Assembly: GCA_016927965.1 (NCBI GenBank)
Contig: JAFGLP010000089.1
Location: 1-8,947 of the forward strand
DNA length: 8,947 nucleotides
Direction: 5' to 3'
Source: Dehalococcoidia bacterium
Lineage (GTDB): Bacteria > Chloroflexota > Dehalococcoidia > GIF9 > UBA5629
Below the pieces are notes generated by a model. That model worked only from the letters and a program-made list of their open reading frames with translations, had not been told where the DNA came from and did not search any database. Positions 1-6,407 of the stretch are shown here, piece after piece (positions within the stretch are counted from its first letter, which is position 1; each line of letters begins with the position of its first letter). The translations under genes and the position numbers were made by a program.

Positions 1-394
1 TATTTAGTGTTCTGGTGTAGTCCCTCATCAGTGTAGCTATTTTCATGTGCCGCTCATCAGGTATGCCGCTCATCATCTGATACTCCATGATACCTGGCGC
101 AAAAGGCAAGGCTTCGTATACTTTCCCCCCATCTCTTTCACGTATATGAATAAGTCCCTTATCAGCCATTGTTTCCAACTGGCCTTCCAATTTTTGTAAA
201 TCAGAAGTGTTCAGGTTTTCAGCTATCTCATGCAGATGGGCCAGTCCGATAGGTATGGCGGTGAAGATTACGGCCTCTTCCTGTGTGAATAGAAAACTGA
301 CAAGATTGTAAAACTCTTCACATTTTACTGACGGCATCAGCATACCGCGTGCATTCAGGGCCCCAGCCAGCTTCTCGTAGGCTGCATCTACCAT
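1..394 (-). CDS. Winged-helix/iron-sulfur protein paralogue, C-terminus beyond left edge
   Basis: The first 131 residues of a protein that continues past the left edge; the reading frame is open to base 1. The ATG at 394 has a Shine-Dalgarno match (AGGAGA) about 8 bases upstream. By hand alignment about half of the first 84 residues are identical to the next gene upstream (424-1476), including the opening YEKLAGALN and the segment HEIAENL. The visible part is the N-terminal region, whose pattern (IAENL, then a helix, then KGLIHI) resembles a winged helix-turn-helix. From the paralogue I infer that the missing part holds a cysteine-rich module and two 4Fe-4S motifs, but none of that is visible here. 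It lies 29 bases after the paralogue, so the two are probably co-transcribed. It may be a redox-linked electron carrier or regulator; the function is unknown. Confidence 0.8.
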   Translation of the reverse strand, partial: MVDAAYEKLAGALNARGMLMPSVKCEEFYNLVSFLFTQEEAVIFTAIPIGLAHLHEIAENLNTSDLQKLEGQLETMADKGLIHIRERDGGKVYEALPFAPGIMEYQMMSGIPDERHMKIATLMRDYTRTLN

Positions 395-423
395 ATATCT
401 TCTCCTGTTTAATCCGATAAATG

Positions 424-1476
424 TCAGGCTGTAAGTGGTATTTTACTGGCGGGCAGAGGTTTCAGCGTAAGTGCTTCTGTGGGGCAGACAGATATACAAA
501 GCCCACATCCGATGCAGCGTTTTTCATCCCTGGCAACAACTCCGTCAACCATTTTAAGCGCTTCCATCTGGCACCTGGGAATACATGCTTCACAGCCTGT
601 GCAATCATCGCTGTTTACTTCTACTATGTATCTGGCAATGACCATTCTACCGGGTTCCGGGCTTTTTCTGATGCTTCTCATGATCCCACAATGGCAGCTA
701 CAGCAGTTGCAAAGAGGTTTAAAATAATCGCCTGTTGTATAAGCGTAGGTATGGACCAGCCCGGCGGCATCGGCCTCATCTATAAGCTTTATTGCCTCTT
801 CTTTGGTCAATTTTCTGGCAAAGCTTTTGTTTACGGAGAACCTGGCGGAATCTCCCAGCAGCATGCAGTTGTTTACCGGCTTTGTGCAGGGCTTATCCAG
901 CAAAGCGCCCTCATGCCTGCAGACGCAGGTACCTGCGGAGATGTATTCCGTTCGCATGATTAGCTCCTTCATCTCTTCGTAAGGGACTACTGTAGTCCTG
1001 GGATCCAGATCCCTGTTGACGGGTACCGTTTTCCCCGGCGCATATTTTTGTAGCTCAGGGGGCTTCTCAGAAGAAAACATTCTGCCCACAGCTTTCTGAT
1101 AGGATTTCAACTTGACTGTGAAGTTCTTATTCCATTCGTCCACGATCCCGCGCATCATATTGAATTCAACCGTTCCTGGTATGAGGGGAAGGCCCTCGTA
1201 AAGCTTCACTCCTCCCTCTTCTATTATATGGACTAATCCCCGGTCCTCCATGCTTCCAAGGTTACGGGCAAGCTTCTCAAGATCAGCGACGGTCAGGTTT
1301 TCAGCGATCTCCTGCAAAGTGGAAGGACCGAGGGGCATGGCCACATAAATGGCAGCGTCTTGAGGAGTGTAAGCGCAGCTGATAAAGTCGAAGAACTCGC
1401 TGCAGATTACGGCGGGCAAAGCTGTGCCTCTCATGTTAAGGGCGCCTGCTAATTTCTCGTAAATAGGATCAGCCAT
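424..1476 (-). CDS. 4Fe-4S dicluster protein with N-terminal winged-helix-like domain
   Basis: A 350-residue protein in three parts. Residues 1-110 look like a winged helix-turn-helix (LQEIAENL, then EDRGLVHI). Residues about 184-263 hold a cysteine-rich module: C184-x-C186, C197, C204, then after a helical stretch C256, C258, C259, C261 and C263 (CNCCSCHC). Residues 292-331 form a two-cluster ferredoxin domain, C292/C295/C298/C302 and C321/C324/C327/C331, each in CxxCxxCxxxC spacing; the second is followed by Pro, while the fourth cysteine of the first is followed by Gln. Proteins with this layout are common in anaerobes and are annotated only as 4Fe-4S binding proteins. I infer a cytoplasmic electron-transfer or redox-sensing role. 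The ATG at 1476 has a strong site (GAGGTGA) just upstream, and a promoter-like pair lies at 1532-1560. Proximity to the por genes suggests, but does not prove, exchange of electrons with pyruvate:ferredoxin oxidoreductase or its ferredoxin. Confidence 0.9.
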   Translation of the reverse strand: MADPIYEKLAGALNMRGTALPAVICSEFFDFISCAYTPQDAAIYVAMPLGPSTLQEIAENLTVADLEKLARNLGSMEDRGLVHIIEEGGVKLYEGLPLIPGTVEFNMMRGIVDEWNKNFTVKLKSYQKAVGRMFSSEKPPELQKYAPGKTVPVNRDLDPRTTVVPYEEMKELIMRTEYISAGTCVCRHEGALLDKPCTKPVNNCMLLGDSARFSVNKSFARKLTKEEAIKLIDEADAAGLVHTYAYTTGDYFKPLCNCCSCHCGIMRSIRKSPEPGRMVIARYIVEVNSDDCTGCEACIPRCQMEALKMVDGVVARDEKRCIGCGLCISVCPTEALTLKPLPASKIPLTA

Positions 1477-1506
1477 GTGTCACCTCAATCGCCAACCAGA
1501 CATATA

Positions 1507-1528
1507 ATTTGCACACAAGATATTTGCA
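1507..1528 (-). repeat. Direct repeat of TGCAAAT near the predicted transcription start
   Basis: Two copies of TGCAAAT (minus strand, 1528-1522 and 1513-1507) start 15 bases apart, immediately downstream of the -10 element at 1532-1537. The position over the predicted start would suit a repressor operator. The motif is short and AT-rich, so chance is possible. Confidence 0.3.
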
Positions 1529-1531
1529 TGC

Positions 1532-1560
1532 AGTCTAACAAGAAGAGTATTGATTGTCAA
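1532..1560 (-). promoter_or_regulatory. Probable sigma-70-type promoter for the iron-sulfur genes
   Basis: On the minus strand a perfect -35 TTGACA (1560-1555) is followed by a 17-base spacer and TAGACT (1537-1532), which matches four of six -10 positions. It sits in the 107-base gap between the SDR gene and the 350-residue iron-sulfur gene. The predicted start is near 1525, giving a leader of about 50 bases. This suggests the two iron-sulfur genes can be transcribed independently of the por operon. It was found by eye only. Confidence 0.6.
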
Positions 1561-1583
1561 GCTGTGAAACAATCCTAGTGGCG

Positions 1584-2375
1584 CTAAAGGAGTCCTTTAA
1601 TTAGTCCGCCGTCGATCTGGATCGTAGTGCCTGTGATATAGCTGGCGCGCTCTGAAGCGAGGAAGATGGCCAGGTTGGCCACCTCTTCAGGCGTGCCGCA
1701 GCGTTGTATGGGTATGCCTGCGGTGATGCTGGCAAGCTCGTCCTCATAGCTTTTTTCTTTGCTTTCCGCCCTGGTCTTGACGATGGAAACCAGGCGGTCG
1801 GTGAGTATCCATCCGGGGCAGATGCTGTTAATGAGGATGTTCTCTTTAGCCACTTCCTGGGACAGGGTTTTGGCGAGCCCGAGGACTGCCGCCCTTATGG
1901 AATTAGACAATATCATGTTCTCGAGGGGCTGCTTGGCGGCTACTGAAACCATATTAATTATCCTGCCCCAACCCTGCCTTTGCATGATTGGTATCACCTC
2001 GCGGCAGAGCCTGACGGTGCTCAGCAGGTTTAAAATCATAGCATGTTCCCAGTCCTGGTCGCTGAAGTTGAGTGAAGGGCCACTGGGGGGGCCTCCTGCA
2101 TTAGTAACCAGTATATCGATCCACCCAAAATGGTCGACCGTTTCCTGGATAAGGCTTTTAACTTCACTGCCCTTTGTCAGGTCTGCGATAATCGGGAGTA
2201 TTTTAACGGCATAAGATGATTCGATCTCTTTGGCGGTTTTCCTGAGGCCGTCTTCATTGCGGGCGCAAATCACCAGGTTGGCGCCTTCTTTGGCCATACC
2301 GACGGCTATGGCCTTGCCGATGCCGCGGCTGGCTGCTGAAACCAGTGCTGTTTTTCCGGCGATACCTAAATTCAT
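1584..2375 (-). CDS. SDR-family protein, BKR-like subgroup with non-canonical active site
   Basis: A 263-residue Rossmann-fold protein of the short-chain dehydrogenase/reductase family, of normal length. Visible elements are the nucleotide-binding loop SAASRGIG (13-20, a variant of TGxxxGxG), the acidic D65 after the third strand, NAGG (92-95), the structural N116, S144, the C-terminal CPGWILTDR, and a final IDGG. The catalytic Tyr-x3-Lys is absent: counting 13 residues from S144 gives S157, followed by R161 (SNSIR). This matches a known SDR subgroup described as beta-ketoacyl-ACP-reductase-like with an imperfect tetrad (cd05344 as I recall it), so reductase activity should not be assumed. 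An in-frame stop lies just upstream and fixes the ATG; the ribosome site is weak and very close (GAAGG). It follows porB by 21 bases and is probably the last gene of that operon. The substrate is unknown. Confidence 0.9.
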   Translation of the reverse strand: MNLGIAGKTALVSAASRGIGKAIAVGMAKEGANLVICARNEDGLRKTAKEIESSYAVKILPIIADLTKGSEVKSLIQETVDHFGWIDILVTNAGGPPSGPSLNFSDQDWEHAMILNLLSTVRLCREVIPIMQRQGWGRIINMVSVAAKQPLENMILSNSIRAAVLGLAKTLSQEVAKENILINSICPGWILTDRLVSIVKTRAESKEKSYEDELASITAGIPIQRCGTPEEVANLAIFLASERASYITGTTIQIDGGLIKGLL

Positions 2376-2396
2376 GCCTTCAAGTTAAAATGGAAC

Positions 2397-3302
2397 TTAA
2401 AGATTGGTAGCCCTGTGCAGGCATTGCTTCCAGCGGGCGTTGACCCATTCCTGAAGCTCATCTATCTGTTCTTCGGTAATGGTCTTGAACCTGCCCTGCG
2501 ATATGAAATACTCACGTACCGGCTGAAGTGTACCGCCTTTGCGGGCGATCGCTTCACTGGCCGAAGTGAGGCGGAATATCCCGTCCTCTATTTCGTACAG
2601 CACAACCAAGCCTGTCTCAACAGCCATTTCGCCGAACTTGATCGTATCACTGAAGGGGAAAATCCACCCCGGCGGACACGGCGTATGCACATGAATAAAC
2701 CGGGTTCCGTCGATGGTACGTGCTTTTTTAACTTTTTCATAGAGGTCGAGCGGGTAAGAGGCTGAGCAAGTAGCTACATACGGGAGTCCGTGCGCTTCCA
2801 TAATGGCTGTCATGTCTTTCTGGTATTGCTGTTTACCCAGCACCGGAGTGGTCCCTGATACTGCTCCCAGCGGCGTCGAGCCGGAACGCTGGTTGCCGGT
2901 ATTCATATAGCCTTCGTTATCGTAGCAGATGTACATGAAGTCCATCTGTCTTTCAGCGGCGCCGCTCAAAGATTGTATACCGATATCGTGCGTACCGCCG
3001 TCCCCTGCAAAAGCCACCACGGTTATATCTTTCTTCCCCAGTGCTTTCAACCCTGCTACCAGACCGGTAGCCGAGGCCCCAGTGGATGCAAAGGGTGTAT
3101 TGACGCATGGCACATTGACCGCGGTTATAGGGTACATGCCGTGCATGACCGTGGCGCAACTGGCAGGTACGGTCACTATGCATTTGCCCTCCAGGGCCTT
3201 CAGGATATGCCGGTAGGCCAGCGATAGTGCGCATCCGGGGCAGGTCCTGTTGCCCGGAAGGATCCATTCCTCTTCAATTAAATTTACTGCGTTGGATTTC
3301 AA
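2397..3302 (-). CDS. porB: Pyruvate:ferredoxin oxidoreductase, beta subunit
   Basis: The thiamine-diphosphate-binding subunit of 2-oxoacid:ferredoxin oxidoreductase, 301 residues, the usual size for PorB. C21-x2-C24 (CPGC), C49 in ASCA, and C209 in TPCPPGW are the expected ligands of the proximal 4Fe-4S cluster. The thiamine diphosphate and Mg motif runs from GDGG (100-103) to DNEGYMNTG (128-136). The STPLGA stretch after it is typical of PorB rather than of the 2-oxoglutarate enzyme. The complex interconverts pyruvate plus CoA with acetyl-CoA, CO2 and reduced ferredoxin in the cytoplasm. The start is a TTG at 3302 with GGAG 8 bases before it; no nearer ATG is plausible because the CPGC motif follows closely. 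It lies 13 bases after porA. Pyruvate is the likely substrate by family resemblance; another 2-oxoacid remains possible. Confidence 0.95.
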   Translation of the reverse strand: MKSNAVNLIEEEWILPGNRTCPGCALSLAYRHILKALEGKCIVTVPASCATVMHGMYPITAVNVPCVNTPFASTGASATGLVAGLKALGKKDITVVAFAGDGGTHDIGIQSLSGAAERQMDFMYICYDNEGYMNTGNQRSGSTPLGAVSGTTPVLGKQQYQKDMTAIMEAHGLPYVATCSASYPLDLYEKVKKARTIDGTRFIHVHTPCPPGWIFPFSDTIKFGEMAVETGLVVLYEIEDGIFRLTSASEAIARKGGTLQPVREYFISQGRFKTITEEQIDELQEWVNARWKQCLHRATNL

Positions 3303-3315
3303 TCTGGTTTCTCCG

Positions 3316-4536
3316 CTATATCTGGCAGATCCACTCCGGGTAGTCCGGGTTGATAACTGTCTCTTTTAAGGATGATATAGCTTTTTTAGTGGCATCGGCA
3401 AGTTCGCGGGCTTTTACATCGCGTCCGCCCAGTCCCACGATAAAATTCCGGATGGCTGCATTTATATAAGTGCCGTAAAGGGCGGACTTGATTTCCGAAC
3501 AAGTCGCACCTTCCGAACCATAGCTGACGTTTTTATCGAAGACCACGATAAGCTTGGACTTGCGTAAAGCCTGTACCACGTCAGATTTGGGGAAGGGGCG
3601 GAACACCCTCAGGCCTAGCACGCCGGCCCGGATGCCTTCTTCCCGCAGCATATCCGCAGCTACAATCGCTTCCATGGCAAGGCTTCCCATGGCAACTATA
3701 GTTATCTCTGCGTCCTCGTTGCGGTCTTCCCAGAATAGGTTGGAATAGTCCCTGCCGAATATTTGCTTAAACTCGCTGCCGGCTTTTAATATGGTTTCCC
3801 TGGATTTCTGTAAGGCTTCCTGCAGCAGGAACCTGAGTTCCATGTAGCCGTGACACAGTTTGCCATCTACCCCAACCCTCGGGTTGGCAAAGGTTACCAG
3901 GTTGTAATTCTTGGGATTGGCAGGATCCAGGATGGTGTGAGGCTTGTATGCAGGCAAATACTTATCCACGTTTTCTTGTGATGGGACGTCAACCGGCATC
4001 TCTGTATGTGAAAGTACGTAGCCGTCGTAGCAGACCATGACGGGCACGTATATCTGTTCGGCTATACGGTAAGCCTGGATAATAGTATCCAGGATTTCTT
4101 GATTATTACGGCAGTATATCTGGATCCAGCCGGTATCGCGCTGGGATATCGAGTCCTGCTGGTCATTCAGTACATTCCAGGGTGCGCCCAGTGCACGGTT
4201 TACGCAGGCCAGAACGATGGGAAGGCGTGCGCCCGCTGCCCAGTGCAGCATTTCATGCATGTAGGCCAGTCCGTGAGAGCTGGTGGCAGTAAAGGCCCTG
4301 GCCCCTACCATTGAAGCTGATGTGCAGACTGCCATGGCGCTGTGTTCGCTTTCTACGGCAACATATTCTGCCTGAAGCTCACCTTTCTCGACATATTGTG
4401 AAAGCTGTTCGGTCAACGGCGTTTGCGGAGTTATGGGGTAGGCTGATACTACCTGGATGCGGCTTAAACTGGCTGCGTAAGCAGCAGCCTGGTTTCCGTC
4501 CATTATGCGCATATTATCTTTTCTTTGTATTGCCAT
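3316..4536 (-). CDS. porA: Pyruvate:ferredoxin oxidoreductase, alpha subunit
   Basis: A 406-residue PorA subunit carrying the pyrimidine-binding domain for thiamine diphosphate and the C-terminal transketolase-like domain. Diagnostic stretches are AYPITPQTP (32-40), VESEHSAM (61-68), ATSSHGLAYMHE (84-95), NDQQDSISQRDTGW (124-137) and VMVCYDGYVLSHT (167-179). The later domain shows VAMGSLAMEA (281-290) and FDKNVSYGSEGA (333-344). These match archaeal- and clostridial-type PorA. It pairs with PorB to form the active site at the subunit interface. It begins 6 bases after the porD stop with no clear Shine-Dalgarno sequence, so translational coupling to porD is likely; internal ATGs at codons 9 and 12 are possible alternative starts but have no better site. 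The substrate assignment to pyruvate is by family resemblance. Confidence 0.95.
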   Translation of the reverse strand: MAIQRKDNMRIMDGNQAAAYAASLSRIQVVSAYPITPQTPLTEQLSQYVEKGELQAEYVAVESEHSAMAVCTSASMVGARAFTATSSHGLAYMHEMLHWAAGARLPIVLACVNRALGAPWNVLNDQQDSISQRDTGWIQIYCRNNQEILDTIIQAYRIAEQIYVPVMVCYDGYVLSHTEMPVDVPSQENVDKYLPAYKPHTILDPANPKNYNLVTFANPRVGVDGKLCHGYMELRFLLQEALQKSRETILKAGSEFKQIFGRDYSNLFWEDRNEDAEITIVAMGSLAMEAIVAADMLREEGIRAGVLGLRVFRPFPKSDVVQALRKSKLIVVFDKNVSYGSEGATCSEIKSALYGTYINAAIRNFIVGLGGRDVKARELADATKKAISSLKETVINPDYPEWICQI

Positions 4537-4542
4537 AATCTA

Positions 4543-4839
4543 TTAAACCGCGTTTTTCTCTTCGTATATCATGGTAATGGCCTGGACCGGGCAGACCTCG
4601 GCGCAGATGCCGCAGCCTTTGCAGTATTCAAGGTCCACCGTCGGGGGGATTGTCTTGGTGATGACTGCCTCCGGGCAATACAGCCAGCATAAGAAGCAGG
4701 TGGGTTTATTAAGTTTGGATGCTGTGCATCTACTTGTATCGATTACCGGCAGGTGAGTGCGCCATTCGCCGGTCCGTCCTGCTTCTCCGATGCCGGGTGA
4801 TGATACGTCGCATATATGATTACAATCCCTTGTTCCCAT
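4543..4839 (-). CDS. porD: Pyruvate:ferredoxin oxidoreductase, delta (ferredoxin-like) subunit
   Basis: A 98-residue two-cluster ferredoxin subunit that passes electrons from the Por catalytic core to external ferredoxin. The second cluster motif is regular: C73, C76, C79, C83-P (CKGCGICAEVCP). The first is not. CFLCWLYCP supplies C48, C51 and C55, but the position where a first cysteine would sit three residues before C48 is K45. The nearest earlier cysteine is C38, giving C-x9-C-x2-C-x3-C. Two more cysteines, C6 and C10, lie near the N-terminus. CxLCWxYCPE is typical of PorD. The ATG at 4839 has a modest ribosome site (AGGTAT) that overlaps the end of porC, 10 bases upstream. The gene order porC-porD-porA-porB supports the assignment. 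Confidence 0.9.
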   Translation of the reverse strand: MGTRDCNHICDVSSPGIGEAGRTGEWRTHLPVIDTSRCTASKLNKPTCFLCWLYCPEAVITKTIPPTVDLEYCKGCGICAEVCPVQAITMIYEEKNAV

Positions 4840-4849
4840 TTATCAATAC

Positions 4850-5440
4850 CTATTTAGCCAGTTTAGTTATCTCGTATGTCTTGTTGATAGCGGCCAGGTT
4901 GATGTCGACGTTGCCCTTGGAAAATCTCTCGCGAAGTACTTTCTCGAGAGCGGGCATTTCTACTATCTTTGTAGCACGTAGCAGGGCACCCAGGATTGCA
5001 GTATTGACAATGACGAGTCCTGCCACTATAAGCCCCAGGTCCTGGCAGATTTTGGTGGCGTCTGCTGTAGCGACGTTAAATTCGCCCTGAATGTTCAGTT
5101 CCTTGGGAGAAAGGGGAGAATTCACAATCAGCCAGCCGTTTTTCTGTAGCCCCTGCGTCACATCGGGATATTTTAGCAAGGTGTGGTCAAGTACTACCAC
5201 TATGTCAGGATTTTCAACTTGCGAGACTACCAGGATCGGTTCGCTGGCTATTCTGGTGGAGGCGCTGACAGGCGCTCCACGCCGTTCTGCCCCGAACGAA
5301 GGAGCTGCCGTTATGCCCCGGTAGCCCTTAAGATAAGCAGCCTGCGCTATAATCTTGGCTGCTGTTATCGCCCCCTGTCCGCCACGTCCATGCCATCTGA
5401 TTTCAAGCGGCCTGTTATTAAGGGAAGATTTCTGCGGCAT
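4850..5440 (-). CDS. porC: Pyruvate:ferredoxin oxidoreductase, gamma subunit
   Basis: The gamma subunit (called PorC or PorG) of the 2-oxoacid:ferredoxin oxidoreductase complex, about 196 residues from this start. The N-terminal signature RWHGRGGQGAITAAKI and the following APSFGAERRGAPVSAS are characteristic of the family domain that joins the alpha subunit and contacts CoA. PDIVVVLDHTLL and the C-terminal LGALLRATKIV also fit. I chose the ATG at 5440 because GAGAAG lies 11 bases before it. A GTG at 5452, four codons further out, would directly abut that site and is less likely. This is the first gene of the por operon, and a promoter-like pair lies upstream at 5483-5512. Confidence 0.93.
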   Translation of the reverse strand: MPQKSSLNNRPLEIRWHGRGGQGAITAAKIIAQAAYLKGYRGITAAPSFGAERRGAPVSASTRIASEPILVVSQVENPDIVVVLDHTLLKYPDVTQGLQKNGWLIVNSPLSPKELNIQGEFNVATADATKICQDLGLIVAGLVIVNTAILGALLRATKIVEMPALEKVLRERFSKGNVDINLAAINKTYEITKLAK

Positions 5441-5453
5441 ATATTTATTCACT

Positions 5454-5501
5454 TCTCAATGTGTAACGTGCAACAAAGATATATGTTAACTCTCATTGAG
5501 A
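5454..5501. repeat. 8-base inverted repeat across the por promoter region
   Basis: TCTCAATG (5454-5461) and its exact complement CATTGAGA (5494-5501) have centres 40 bases apart, close to four DNA turns. One arm is in the promoter spacer and the other overlaps the ribosome site region of porC. It could be a pair of regulator half-sites; an exact 8-base pair in so short a region is mildly unexpected by chance. Confidence 0.25.
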
Positions 5502-5512
5502 CTGTATGTCAA
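5483..5512 (-). promoter_or_regulatory. Possible promoter of the por operon
   Basis: On the minus strand a perfect TTGACA (5512-5507) is followed by an 18-base spacer and TAACAT (5488-5483), four of six matches to the -10 consensus. It lies between the stop of the metallopeptidase gene and porC, where an operon promoter is expected. The predicted start is near 5476. Read-through from the upstream gene is also possible, since no terminator-like hairpin with a T-run was seen between them. Confidence 0.5.
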
Positions 5513-5521
5513 AAATACGGG

Positions 5522-6292
5522 TCATCGCGAAAAAGTCGAAGCTGTTTTAAGCTCATCCTCATGCTTGCCCAGCCATTTCCTGTGCTCCCGCCAGTTTGGA
5601 CAGAAGTCAGATAGATAATCCCAGAACCTCCTGGAATGGTCCATGTGCTTGAAGTGGGCCAGTTCATGCATTATTACGTAGTCCACTACTTCTTCGGGGG
5701 CCAGCAGAAGCTTCCAGTTTATCGACAGGTTGCCCTGATGAGAGGCGCTTGCCCAGCGTTTCCTCTGTCCGCGTATCACGATATTGTTATAGTCCAGTCC
5801 CATTTCGATCTTGAACCTGTCGGCCTTTTCCTTGAAGACACGGGCTGCCTGCTGCCTGTACCAGTTTTCCAGCACTCTAGCCCGGCTGTTTATTTCAGCG
5901 CTGCCGGAGATGATCAGCTTGTTTCCTTTGAGAAAGGCTACTGGTCTTTTATGTCCATCTCTGCTTATGTGTACCTCAATAACACTATCCATGTACCGAA
6001 TCTTTTCCCCGTGATCGATTTCTTTCCGGAAAAGCGGTACTTGCATTGGTTTTGTGACTGGCAGGTGCCGGAGTATCCAGTCCGCTTTTTTACCCAGCAT
6101 ATTATTGATTTGTTCAGGCCTGTATCTTGCTGGGACGACCACAATTAGCCCTGTATCATTATGTATCTCCAGCCTGATCCCTTTGATGAGGGCACTCTGT
6201 TTCAGGATGTAATTTACGTTTTGTCCCTGCAGTACAATATGCTGCTGGCCTATTATGGTGAGCTGCCTGGTTGGCCTTCGTTTCATAAACAT
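5522..6292 (-). CDS. DUF45/YgjP-like zinc metallopeptidase-family protein
   Basis: A 256-residue protein of the YgjP/DUF45 (SprT-like) family. The C-terminal half carries YVIMHELAHFKHMDHSRRFW: H209-E210-L-A-H213 is the zinc-binding HExxH, and H219 is the likely third ligand. This is followed by the family-typical aromatic stretch and RKWLGKHEDEL. The conserved block before it, usually QxxRWGSCS...GNxxxNW, here reads QRKRWASASHQGNLSINW, so the glycine and cysteine are replaced by alanines. The role in the cell is unknown for most members; some sit beside restriction enzymes, but no such genes are seen here. No signal peptide or membrane segment is visible. The ATG at 6292 lacks a clear Shine-Dalgarno sequence and the third codon is also ATG, so the exact start is uncertain. 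Confidence 0.9.
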   Translation of the reverse strand: MFMKRRPTRQLTIIGQQHIVLQGQNVNYILKQSALIKGIRLEIHNDTGLIVVVPARYRPEQINNMLGKKADWILRHLPVTKPMQVPLFRKEIDHGEKIRYMDSVIEVHISRDGHKRPVAFLKGNKLIISGSAEINSRARVLENWYRQQAARVFKEKADRFKIEMGLDYNNIVIRGQRKRWASASHQGNLSINWKLLLAPEEVVDYVIMHELAHFKHMDHSRRFWDYLSDFCPNWREHRKWLGKHEDELKTASTFSR

Positions 6293-6338
6293 ATTGTATT
6301 TTTATCTTAACACCTGTTACAAATACCATCGGTAGCTA

Positions 6339-6367
6339 TTGCCATAACCTTCAGGCAGGCGTAAACT
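6339..6367 (+). promoter_or_regulatory. Probable promoter of the nucleotidyltransferase gene
   Basis: TTGCCA (6339-6344, five of six -35 matches), a 17-base spacer and TAAACT (6362-6367, four of six -10 matches) lie in the 115-base divergent gap, 40 bases before the chosen ATG. The predicted start is near 6374. No equally good pair was seen for the divergent metallopeptidase gene. Confidence 0.5.
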
Positions 6368-6407
6368 TTTTCCTCAGGTGCAGGAGACTAATTGGGGGAC
6401 CAGTGTT

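Noticed and set aside
421..963. Open frame of 180 codons on the plus strand
   Set aside because: It lies wholly opposite the cysteine-rich iron-sulfur gene, shows no family resemblance and has no ribosome site; it is a shadow of the minus-strand gene.
1585..1599. Palindrome TAAAGGA-G-TCCTTTA at the SDR stop codon, considered as a terminator
   Set aside because: The stem is short and AT-rich, the loop is at most three bases, and no T-run follows on the minus strand.
715..2036. Repeated AGGTTTAAAAT at 715-725 and 2026-2036
   Set aside because: The 11-base match lies within two unrelated coding regions and does not extend far; treated as chance.
1759..2214. Open frame of 151 codons on the plus strand
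   Set aside because: It is antisense to the SDR gene, whose motifs are unmistakable on the minus strand.
4929..4947. Repeated CTCTCG/CGAGAG complement inside porC
   Set aside because: A short stem within a well-conserved coding region; explained by codons.
5636..6148. Open frame of 170 codons on the plus strand
   Set aside because: It is antisense to the metallopeptidase gene with its HELAH motif, and its composition is unlike a real protein.
6293..6335. Possible promoter for the metallopeptidase gene on the minus strand (TAAGAT, TACAAT near the ATG)
   Set aside because: No -35-like hexamer at a suitable distance, and TACAAT abuts the start codon, which would need a leaderless message.
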